DNA from: Pseudomonas sp. 5P_3.1_Bac2
Lineage (GTDB): Bacteria; Pseudomonadota; Gammaproteobacteria; Pseudomonadales; Pseudomonadaceae
Assembly: GCF_025465995.1 (NCBI RefSeq)
Contig: NZ_JANLNY010000023.1
Location: 124,001 to 188,000, forward strand
DNA length: 64,000 nucleotides
Reading direction: 5' to 3'
Shown: piece by piece, positions 8,088 to 16,523 of the stretch
Position numbering within the stretch: position 1 is the first letter of the stretch
How the letters are laid out: every line of letters begins with the position of its first letter
Translations under genes and position numbers: made by a program
Notes under the pieces: generated by a model
What the model saw: only the letters and a program-made list of their open reading frames with translations
The model's database searches: none
What the model was told of the DNA's origin: nothing

Positions 8088-9764
8088 TTACTGCGCCAGC
8101 TTCTTGTAACGCACACGGTGCGGTTGCGCGGCGGCATCGCCCAGGCGCTTCTTACGATCGGCTTCGTACTCGGTGTAGTTACCCTCGAAGAACTCGATAT
8201 GCGAGTCGTCTTCATAGGCCAGGATGTGCGTGGCTACACGGTCCAGGAACCAGCGATCGTGAGAGATCACAATGGCGGCGCCAGGGAAATCCAGCAGCGC
8301 TTCTTCGAGGGAACGCAGGGTTTCCACGTCGAGGTCGTTGGACGGTTCGTCGAGCAGCAGCACGTTGGCGCCTTCTTTCAAGGTCAGGGCCAGGTGCAGG
8401 CGGCCACGCTCACCACCGGAGAGGTCCTTAACGAACTTCTGCTGGTCGCCACCTTTAAAGTTAAAACGGCCCACGTAACCACGGGACGGCACTTCATAGT
8501 TACCGATGCGGATCATGTCCAGACCATCGGACACGGCTTCCCACACGGTTTTGCTGCCGACCAGATCGTCGCGGCTCTGATCCACGCAAGCCAGTTGCAC
8601 GGTGTCGCCGATTTCGATGCTGCCGGAGTCCGGCTGCTCTTTGCCCATCAGCATGCGGAACAGGGTCGACTTACCGGCGCCGTTACCACCGATCACGCCA
8701 ACAATGGCGCCTTTGGGGATGCTGAACGAGAGGTTATCGATCAACACACGGTCGCCATAACCTTTGCTGACGTTGACGAAGTCGATGACCTTGTCGCCCA
8801 GCCGCGGGCCAGCCGGGATGTAGATCTCGTTGGTCTCGGCGCGCTTTTGGAATTCCTGCGACTGCATTTCTTCAAAGCGTTGCAGACGGGCTTTGGACTT
8901 GGACTGACGCGCCTTGGCGCCTTTGCGCACCCACTCCAGCTCTTCTTTCATGGCCTTTTCATGGGCCGACTGCTGCTTGGACTCTTGCGCCAAACGCTCG
9001 GATTTCGCCTCCAGCCAGCCGGAGTAGTTACCCTCGTAAGGGATGCCCGCGCCACGGTCGAGTTCGAGAATCCAGCCGGCCACGTTATCCAGGAAGTAAC
9101 GGTCGTGGGTAATCGCCACCACAGTGCCCGGAAAGTCGTGCAGGAAGTGCTCCAGCCAGGCCACCGAGTCGGCATCCAGGTGGTTGGTCGGTTCGTCGAG
9201 CAGGAGCATGTCAGGGGCCGACAGCAGCAGGCGGCACAGGGCCACACGGCGCTTCTCACCACCGGACAGGTGCTCAACCTTGGCGTCCCACTGCGGCAGA
9301 CGCAGGGCGTCGGCAGCGACTTCCAGTTGGCGCTCCAGGTTGTGACCATCGCTGGCTTGCAGAATGGCTTCAAGCTTGGCCTGTTCAGCGGCCAGCGCGT
9401 CGAAGTCGGCATCCGGCTCGGCGTAGGCGGCATAGACCTGATCCAGACGGGCTTGCGCCTCTTTGATCTGGCCGACGGCTTCTTCCACCACTTCGCGTAC
9501 GGTTTTGCTGGGGTCCAGTTGCGGCTCTTGCGGCAGGTAGCCAACATTGATGCCAGGCATGGCCCGCGCTTCACCATCGAACTCGGCATCGACACCGGCC
9601 ATGATGCGCAGCAGGGTCGATTTACCCGCGCCGTTGAGACCCAGTACGCCGATCTTCGCGCCAGGGAAGAACGACAGGGAGATGTTCTTAAGGATTTCCC
9701 GCTTCGGCGGCACGACTTTGCCGAGCCGATGCATGGTGTAAACGTATTGAGCCAATGTCTGCAA
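8088..9764 (-). CDS. ettA: Energy-dependent translational throttle protein EttA
   Basis: This is a 558-aa ABC-F protein that binds the ribosomal E site and gates entry into elongation according to ADP/ATP. It has two ABC domains in tandem. Walker A1 is GLNGAGKST (residues 42-50) and Walker A2 is GGNGAGKST in the second half. The signatures are LSGGEKRRVAL and LSGGERGRLHL. The characteristic Arg/Lys-rich linker lies between the domains (WVRKGAKARQSKSKARL). There are no membrane segments. The length matches E. coli EttA (555 aa) and the N-terminus (YVYTMHRLGKVVPPKREIL) is typical of EttA. It is monocistronic, ending at the 8031-8056 terminator. Confidence 0.97.
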   Translation of the reverse strand: MQTLAQYVYTMHRLGKVVPPKREILKNISLSFFPGAKIGVLGLNGAGKSTLLRIMAGVDAEFDGEARAMPGINVGYLPQEPQLDPSKTVREVVEEAVGQIKEAQARLDQVYAAYAEPDADFDALAAEQAKLEAILQASDGHNLERQLEVAADALRLPQWDAKVEHLSGGEKRRVALCRLLLSAPDMLLLDEPTNHLDADSVAWLEHFLHDFPGTVVAITHDRYFLDNVAGWILELDRGAGIPYEGNYSGWLEAKSERLAQESKQQSAHEKAMKEELEWVRKGAKARQSKSKARLQRFEEMQSQEFQKRAETNEIYIPAGPRLGDKVIDFVNVSKGYGDRVLIDNLSFSIPKGAIVGVIGGNGAGKSTLFRMLMGKEQPDSGSIEIGDTVQLACVDQSRDDLVGSKTVWEAVSDGLDMIRIGNYEVPSRGYVGRFNFKGGDQQKFVKDLSGGERGRLHLALTLKEGANVLLLDEPSNDLDVETLRSLEEALLDFPGAAIVISHDRWFLDRVATHILAYEDDSHIEFFEGNYTEYEADRKKRLGDAAAQPHRVRYKKLAQ

Positions 9765-10034
9765 CTCCTGAAAAAAGAAATAAAGCCTGGCTAAACCGCG
9801 CCCTAGACCGGGCTATGGGCGCTGCCACGGCCTCACACTTGGCCAAGCTTTATGGGACTACCGAGGGGATTGCCCTAGCACTAAGCGGCTATTTTAGTCA
9901 TTGCCGCCCCTAGAGGCTATGGCACAAGGCGCAGATCGTGTCAGCTAAGTGCCGCAGCGTCGCGTAAACGCAGGCTACGCCGCGTGCTCAGGCGTTCGAG
10001 ACGCAAGTGTTCTGCCACGTCATTACGTCGTTTG

Positions 10035-10055
10035 CCCGCGTAGGCCTTACGCGGG
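10035..10055 (-). terminator. Hairpin downstream of the sigma54 regulator gene
   Basis: CCCGCGTA / TACGCGGG form an 8-bp stem just after the stop of the 10058 gene on the minus strand. No T tract follows, so termination is uncertain. I see nothing else in the 9765-10057 gap. Confidence 0.35.
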
Positions 10056-10057
10056 AG

Positions 10058-11113
<1,056 letters not shown>

Positions 11114-11235
11114 GCTGACAACATCCATGTGGAACACTACCGCGGCAGTGTGCACGCAGGACTCTTATATTAATAAATTATTATTTATTATTTGTTTATT
11201 CCATTCCTAACAATACCACCTTCCTTGTCATGCAC

Positions 11236-11284
11236 TGCTGCTCCAGCAGCAATGCATACGCACAGCACTGCTGATCCGCCAGCA
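11236..11284. promoter_or_regulatory. Paired activator sites, TGCTG-N6-CAGCA x2
   Basis: Two palindromic sites lie at 11236-11251 (centre CTCCAG) and 11269-11284 (centre ATCCGC). Each has perfect TGCTG/CAGCA arms and they are 33 bp apart. They end 52 bp before the -24 GG of the monooxygenase promoter. The same pair with the same spacing occurs at 19323-19371 and 20230-20278. The likely binder is the sigma54 activator encoded at 10058 (inference). Confidence 0.75.
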
Positions 11285-11334
11285 CTGCGCCCCTGTAAAT
11301 AGCCGCAAACCGTGCTCTGACGGCCTCTGCGCGG

Positions 11335-11351
11335 CTGGCACGAAACCTGCG
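11335..11351 (+). promoter_or_regulatory. Sigma54 (-24/-12) promoter of the monooxygenase-ABC operon
   Basis: CTGGCACG-AAAC-CTGCG closely matches the YTGGCACG-N4-TTGCW consensus. GG (11337-11338) and GC (11349-11350) are separated by exactly 10 bp. The predicted transcript start is near 11362, about 70 nt before the ATG at 11431. Confidence 0.85.
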
Positions 11352-11430
11352 ATAGGCCAGCGCAACGCTTGCAGTGCGTGCAAGCCAGGACATGCGTCGT
11401 GATATCCCAGGGACCTGAGGGCCAGCGCTA

Positions 11431-12636
11431 ATGAGCATCGAATTTTTCACCCGCCTGCCACTCAATGGCGAAAACTATTACCCGCGAGGCGACAGCCGCA
11501 ATCGCGGTGATTGGCACAACGAGGCCGAAGGCACCGGGGCCTTGGCTAACTTTCGCAGCGGCGACAGCTTCTCTTATATGGACTACCTGGCGCAGGTGGC
11601 GCGCGCTGCGGAAATCAACCAATTTGCCGGCGCGCTGATGGTCAACGCGCCTAACGCCGAGGAGCCCTGGCTGACCTGCGCGCTGCTGGCCCGCGAGACC
11701 CGTAATCTGCAATTTGTCACGGCGTTCCAACCGTTCCACTTCAGCCCCTTTGCCGCCGCGCAAATGGCCTCGACCTACCAGCGTGCCACGGCTAACCGGC
11801 TGGTGTGGAACATCATCAATGGCGGCTCGGAACAGATCCAGCGGCAAGTTGGCGATACCACCGCGCACGATGATCGCTACCTGCGCGCCAGCGAGTTTTT
11901 AGACGTGGTCAAAGGCTACTGGCATTCACCGCAGTTTCATTACCAAGGCGCGTATTACAGCGCCGAAGGCGGCGGCCTCAGCCCGCAGCAGCGCAAAGCG
12001 CAGTTGCCACTGATCTGCACCGCCGGTTCATCGGAGGCCGCTCGCGAGTTGGCCGCCAAGCATGCCGACTATTACTTGATGCGCGCCGAGCACCCGGATG
12101 AAATCCGCGCGTTAATCGCCGACGTAAAGGCGCGAGCCCAGCGTTATGGTCGTTCGACGATTCGTTTTGGCATGTCGATTGACGTGATCAGCCGGCCCAC
12201 TGAAGAAGAAGCGCATGCCGAGGCCAAGCGCTTTTTTGATGCCGGCCTGGCCGGCGCCGCCGAGGCCAGCAAACGCTTTAACGGACTGGTCTCCGCGCGC
12301 CACCTCAGTTACGAAAAAGACTTTGCCCGCCAGGCCGACGCCAAGTCATATGAGCAATTCTTTGTCTACCCCAATGTCTGGGCTGGCTTTGGCTTTATCG
12401 GCATACCGCCGGGGTGCGCCTTGGTTGGCAGCTACGCCAACGTGGTGGCGCGCATTCGCGAGTACAACGCGCTGGGGATTGAGCTGTTCTTCCTCGCCGG
12501 CTACCCGCACCTGGAAGAAGCCTACCGTCTGGGCGAGCACATCCTGCCGCACTTCCGCCATGAGCGCTCGCCGCTGGTGCCGGTCAGCGAGGCCGCTGCT
12601 ACACCTGCCAATGCACAACAGGAGGTGCAGCTATGA
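11431..12636 (+). CDS. SsuD/SfnG-like FMNH2-dependent monooxygenase (LLM class)
   Basis: This is a 401-aa member of the bacterial luciferase-like flavin monooxygenases. These enzymes cleave C-S bonds of sulfonates or sulfones using FMNH2 from a separate reductase. Typical family segments include VTAFQPFHFSPFAAAQMAST, NRLVWNIINGGS, the HDDRYLRASEFLDVVKGYW stretch and the C-terminal GIELFFLAGYPHLEEA. It is soluble. No flavin reductase gene lies in the cluster, so FMNH2 must come from elsewhere. The stop overlaps the next start (ATGA), linking it to an SsuA-like binding protein. The exact substrate cannot be read; an alkanesulfonate is the default, with sulfones or aromatic sulfonates as alternatives. 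Confidence 0.9.
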   Translation: MSIEFFTRLPLNGENYYPRGDSRNRGDWHNEAEGTGALANFRSGDSFSYMDYLAQVARAAEINQFAGALMVNAPNAEEPWLTCALLARETRNLQFVTAFQPFHFSPFAAAQMASTYQRATANRLVWNIINGGSEQIQRQVGDTTAHDDRYLRASEFLDVVKGYWHSPQFHYQGAYYSAEGGGLSPQQRKAQLPLICTAGSSEAARELAAKHADYYLMRAEHPDEIRALIADVKARAQRYGRSTIRFGMSIDVISRPTEEEAHAEAKRFFDAGLAGAAEASKRFNGLVSARHLSYEKDFARQADAKSYEQFFVYPNVWAGFGFIGIPPGCALVGSYANVVARIREYNALGIELFFLAGYPHLEEAYRLGEHILPHFRHERSPLVPVSEAAATPANAQQEVQL

Positions 12637-13709
12637 ATGGTTTCAGCAGTCCTCTGTTAGCCAGCCTCTTGCTGCTCTCGGTGCTGTTCAATAGCGCTCA
12701 AGTGGTGGGCGAAGAGTTGCCTTCGGTGATTCGCATCTCCACCGGTGCCGGCTCCGTGCTGACGCCCAAGTTATCGGCAGCCAACTCCGGCCTGACCGCT
12801 GCACGCCACGCGGTTGAGGATGAGTTTGCCAACGACGGGGTGAAGATCGAGTGGATACATCCCCTGGGCGGCGGCGTATCGAGCAATGAATTGCTCGCCA
12901 GCAAAGCCGTGGATATCGGCTACGCGGGCGAGTTTCCGGCGATCTTTGGCCGCGCGGCGGGGATCAAAACCCGCTTGATCGGCGGCGGTTTTCGCGGCAA
13001 CAACGCCTACCTGATCGTCCCGCCCAACTCCACGATCCAGAAGGTCAGCGACCTGCGCGGCAAACGCGTGTCGTTGATGAAGGGCCAGCCTTGGGAATAT
13101 GGCTTCGACCGTTTACTGCGCAGCCAAGGGCTAACCCAAGCCGACCTTAAAATCGTCAATTTAAGCTTTGCTGACGCCCGCAGCGCCTTCACCAGCGGCC
13201 AGGTCGACGCGCTCTATGCGCCCGGCGTCTATGGCGCCACATTAGGTGAGCCAGGTACTGGACGGATCATCTGGTCGACCCGTGAAGCCCCCGCCGACTG
13301 GCTGTTTACCGCTGATTTTCTGGTCGATGAAAACTTTGCCCAGCGCTACCCCACTGCTGTGAAGCGCTTCCTAAAAGCCGTGGTGCGCGTGAGCGCCTGG
13401 GCCAGCGATGAAAAAAATGCCGAGCAGGTGTTCCAGACCTGGGTGCCGCAAGGCTACAGCGTGGCGCAGCAGTGGCAGGAGTACCAAGGCAGTGACTTAC
13501 GCTACCGTTTCTCGCCGCTGCCCGATCCGTTCCTGCTGGAGCACTACCGCAAAGTAGCGGCCTACATGCTGGAGAATCACCTGATTCGTCGCCCGGTGGA
13601 AATCGACAGCTGGGTCGATCGCTCATTCGTCGACGCGGCGATCAAGGAGCTGGGCCTGGAAGGTTTTTGGCCGGAATACGACACCGACGGTAAGGCCCTG
13701 GCGCCATGA
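12633..13709 (+). CDS. SsuA-like periplasmic sulfonate-binding protein
   Basis: This is a 358-aa substrate-binding protein of the SsuA/TauA (NMT1-like) class. A signal peptide covers about residues 1-27. The fold-typical DLRGKRVSLMKGQPWEYGFDRLL and the domain-crossing segment FTSGQVDALYAPG are present. A strong AGGAGG ribosome site precedes the start, which overlaps the monooxygenase stop. It should deliver an organosulfur compound to the two permeases encoded downstream. It is distant enough from classical SsuA that the ligand may differ. Confidence 0.88.
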   Translation: MNGFSSPLLASLLLLSVLFNSAQVVGEELPSVIRISTGAGSVLTPKLSAANSGLTAARHAVEDEFANDGVKIEWIHPLGGGVSSNELLASKAVDIGYAGEFPAIFGRAAGIKTRLIGGGFRGNNAYLIVPPNSTIQKVSDLRGKRVSLMKGQPWEYGFDRLLRSQGLTQADLKIVNLSFADARSAFTSGQVDALYAPGVYGATLGEPGTGRIIWSTREAPADWLFTADFLVDENFAQRYPTAVKRFLKAVVRVSAWASDEKNAEQVFQTWVPQGYSVAQQWQEYQGSDLRYRFSPLPDPFLLEHYRKVAAYMLENHLIRRPVEIDSWVDRSFVDAAIKELGLEGFWPEYDTDGKALAP

Positions 13710-14470
13710 CCAGCACCTGGCGCACCACTGCCGGCAGAAGCGGCGCCGGCTTACTGCTGCCCGGCCTGGGTCTGCTGCTGTGGTATGCCGTGAGTCGCCA
13801 GGACGACAGCGTCAGCGCTTTGCTGGTGCCGCCGCGTCAAGTGGCCGAAACCCTGTGGCTGATGCTGACTAGCGGCGAGCTCTGGCAGGCCGTGCAAATC
13901 ACCTGCGCGCGGGTCGCCGCAGGCTTTGCTTTGGGCAGCGCGCTGGGCATCGCACTCGGCGTGTTGCTAGCGCGCTGGCGACGACTGGAGAGCACCCTGG
14001 GCCTGCTTATTAACGCTTTGGCCCAAGTCCCTAGCGTGGCGTGGGCGCCGTTATTAATCAGTGCCCTGGGCATCGATGAAGCGTTCAAGCTGGTGTTAAT
14101 CGCCTTGGCCTGTTTCTTCCCGGTGGCCGTCAACGTGCGCCAGGCTTTGCAAAACTTCCCCCCAGCCCTGCTGGAAGCCGCCGCCAGCCTGACGCTGACG
14201 CCCTGGTTACGCTATCGCAAAGTGCTGTTGCCAGGAATTCGCGATCAGCTGCTGACCGGCCTGCGCCTGGGGCTATCCAGCGCGTGGATCATCGCGTTGT
14301 TCAGCGAGTTATTCGCTGCCAGCAGTGGCTTGGGTTTTCTGATCAACAGTGGCCGGATGTACTTCCAAATGGACACCGTCTTGGCCGCCACGCTGTGCAC
14401 CGGCCTGCTCGCCTATGCCTGTGATCGCGTGTTGCTGCAGTTGCAGCGCACGCTGGCGTACGCGCGATGA
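13706..14470 (+). CDS. ABC transporter permease 1 (SsuC-like)
   Basis: This is a 254-aa inner-membrane permease with about six hydrophobic helices. The cytoplasmic coupling loop starts at EAAASLTLTPWLRYRKVLLP, which contacts the ATPase. The start overlaps the binding-protein stop (ATGA). It is one of two adjacent, non-identical permease genes, so the transporter is probably a heterodimer rather than the SsuC homodimer of E. coli. Confidence 0.9.
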   Translation: MTSTWRTTAGRSGAGLLLPGLGLLLWYAVSRQDDSVSALLVPPRQVAETLWLMLTSGELWQAVQITCARVAAGFALGSALGIALGVLLARWRRLESTLGLLINALAQVPSVAWAPLLISALGIDEAFKLVLIALACFFPVAVNVRQALQNFPPALLEAAASLTLTPWLRYRKVLLPGIRDQLLTGLRLGLSSAWIIALFSELFAASSGLGFLINSGRMYFQMDTVLAATLCTGLLAYACDRVLLQLQRTLAYAR

Positions 14471-15225
14471 ACCGCGTGCAGCCCTTCCCCCTGGCCCGAA
14501 CGGGGCGGCGTACCGCGTTACTGCTCAGCGCGGCTTTGCTCAGTGTGCTGCTGGCCATCAGCCTGCTGGCGTTGTGGCCGACGCCTGCCAGCACCCTGTG
14601 TGGCGAGCTATGCAGCGCGCTGACGCAGGCCAGCGTGGCCAGTCTCAAGCGTTTGGCTGCGGGGCTATTAATCGGCAGCTTAATCGGCAGCGTACTGGGC
14701 GTGCTGCTGGGTAGTTACCGCTGGGCGGAGTATCTGCTCGGGCCGCTGTGTCATGGCCTGCGCCAGCTCCCATTGTTTGGCTGGATCGGCCTGCTGGGCC
14801 TTTGGGCCGGCTATGGCGAGGGGGGAAAAATCACCTTCGTCAGCCTAGCGGTCAGTTTCGTCATGCTGGTCAGCACGCAACAGGCCGTGCACAGCATCGC
14901 CCCACGGCTTATTGAGGTGGCGCGCAGTTATCAGTTGCCGACGCTGCTGCGCTGGCGTGTGTTGCTGCTGCCCAGCGTGCTCCCCGCCTGGTTGGCGGGG
15001 CTGCGCATTGCCTTAGCCGTGGCCTGGGGCGCCACGGTGGGCGCCGAGATCCTAGTGGGCAATGCCGCGCTGGGGCTCGGTGCGTTTATCTGGGGCCAGC
15101 GCGAGCTGGGCCAGGTGTATCCCATTGTCCTCGGCACCGTGCTGATCGGCGCCTTCGGGCTGCTCGGCGATCTCGCCCTGCGCGCCCTAGAGCGGCGCTG
15201 CCAAATCTGGCTCGGCCAGGCCTAA
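14467..15225 (+). CDS. ABC transporter permease 2 (SsuC-like)
   Basis: This is a 252-aa permease homologous to the preceding one. Its coupling loop is EVARSYQLPTLLRWRVLLLP and it has about six hydrophobic segments. ATGA overlap with permease 1 shows coupled translation and suggests equal amounts of the two subunits. It probably arose by duplication of permease 1, followed by divergence. Confidence 0.9.
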   Translation: MNRVQPFPLARTGRRTALLLSAALLSVLLAISLLALWPTPASTLCGELCSALTQASVASLKRLAAGLLIGSLIGSVLGVLLGSYRWAEYLLGPLCHGLRQLPLFGWIGLLGLWAGYGEGGKITFVSLAVSFVMLVSTQQAVHSIAPRLIEVARSYQLPTLLRWRVLLLPSVLPAWLAGLRIALAVAWGATVGAEILVGNAALGLGAFIWGQRELGQVYPIVLGTVLIGAFGLLGDLALRALERRCQIWLGQA

Positions 15226-15249
15226 ACCTTGTTATCACTGGAGACGCTT

Positions 15250-16017
15250 ATGGGCGCCGCGCACCTTAACCTGCAACAGGTCAGCAAAAGCTTTCGCATC
15301 GACGGTAATCCGCTGACGGTTCTTGACGACTTTTCCCTGAGTGCCGCGCCCGGCGAATTCGTCTGCTTACTCGGCGCCAGTGGCTGCGGCAAGTCGACCT
15401 TGCTACGCCTGGTGCTGGGTTTGGAGCAGGCCGACAGCGGCGCGCTGACGCTCGACGGGCAGAGCATCAGCGGCCCCGGGCGTGATCGCGGAATTGTTTT
15501 CCAAGATCACCGCCTGTTTCCCTGGCTCAACCTGACCGAGAATATCGCCCTGGCGCTGCACCACAGCGGGCTTAGTCGCCAAGAGCAACAGGCGCGCGTC
15601 GACAGCTATCTCAAGCTGGTGGGCTTATATGAGTTTCGTAAGGCCCGTCCGGCGCAGATTTCCGGCGGTATGGCGCAGCGCGCGGCGATTGCCCGGGCGC
15701 TGGTGGCGGAACCCAAGTTGCTGCTGCTGGATGAGCCCTTCGGCGCCCTCGACGCACTGACCCGCTACCGCTTGCAGGAAGAGCTGCTGCGCATCTGGCA
15801 ACGCGACCGGCCCAGTGTGTTGATGGTGACCCACGATATTGATGAAGCGCTGTACCTGGCCGATCGCATTGTGGTGCTGCAAGCCAACCCGGGGCGGATC
15901 AAGCGGGTCATCAACGTCGACCTTGAGCGCCCCCGGCAACGCCAAGACCCACGGCTGATAAGCCTGCGCGAAGAAATCTTGAGCCTGTTCGACTGGCAAG
16001 CCATCGACCGCCAATAA
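15250..16017 (+). CDS. ABC transporter ATPase (SsuB-like)
   Basis: This 255-aa ATPase energises the sulfonate-type transporter. Walker A is GASGCGKST (42-50), the signature is ISGGMAQRAAIARAL, Walker B is LLLLDEP and the switch histidine lies in VTHDIDEAL. I chose ATG 15250 over the upstream start at 15229 because GGAGA lies 8 bp before it and homology begins at LNLQQVSKSF. It is the last gene of the operon. A 25-bp gap separates it from permease 2, the only non-overlapping junction. Confidence 0.92.
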   Translation: MGAAHLNLQQVSKSFRIDGNPLTVLDDFSLSAAPGEFVCLLGASGCGKSTLLRLVLGLEQADSGALTLDGQSISGPGRDRGIVFQDHRLFPWLNLTENIALALHHSGLSRQEQQARVDSYLKLVGLYEFRKARPAQISGGMAQRAAIARALVAEPKLLLLDEPFGALDALTRYRLQEELLRIWQRDRPSVLMVTHDIDEALYLADRIVVLQANPGRIKRVINVDLERPRQRQDPRLISLREEILSLFDWQAIDRQ

Positions 16018-16079
16018 GCCGCGCCCAGACCTGCTGCTTCCCGTAGCTTGGATTAGAGCAGTGGCCTGGGATCAGAACC

Positions 16080-16500
16080 GTAGCCTGGATTAGCCACGCA
16101 GTGGCGTAATCCGGGGCAGCGCCACCTGACAATAAACGCGGTGGTGGGTTACGCCGCTGCGCGGCTAACCCACCCTACGGGACTACGAGATCCCCACCCG
16201 CCTCGAGCAAGCTCAGAACCGTAGCCTGGGTCAGAGCCGTAGCCTGAATTAGCCACGCAGTGGCGTAATACGGGGCAGCGCCACCGGACAATAATCGCGC
16301 TGGTGGGTTAGACCGCTGCGCGGCTAACCCACCCTACGGGACCAAGAGATCACCACCCGCCACCAAGCAAACCCAGAACCGCAGCTTGGATCAGAACCGT
16401 AGCCTGGATTAGCCACGCAGTGGCGTAATCCGGGACAGCGCCACCTGACAATAAACGCGCTGGTGGGTTACGCCGCGATGCGACTAACCCACCCTACGAG
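16080..16500. repeat. Three tandem copies of a REP-like palindromic element
   Basis: Three nearly identical units of about 102 bp start at 16080, 16239 and 16399 (period about 160 bp). Each begins GTAGCCTGGATTAGCCACGC and ends with a hairpin whose arms are GGTGGGTTA and TAACCCACC, followed by CTACG. They fill the 506-bp gap between the convergent ATPase and TonB receptor genes, where hairpins could stop transcription or protect mRNA ends. I see no gene in this gap. Confidence 0.9.
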
Positions 16501-16523
16501 AACGCCTCACGAGACAGCATCTG

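Noticed and set aside
8118..9794. Long open frame on the plus strand opposite ettA
   Set aside because: It has the same length as ettA, the opposite strand, and composition typical of an antisense shadow of a GC-rich gene; no domain was recognised.
16080..16500. CRISPR array
   Set aside because: The repeats are about 100 bp, palindromic and only three in number, with no short unique spacers and no cas genes nearby.
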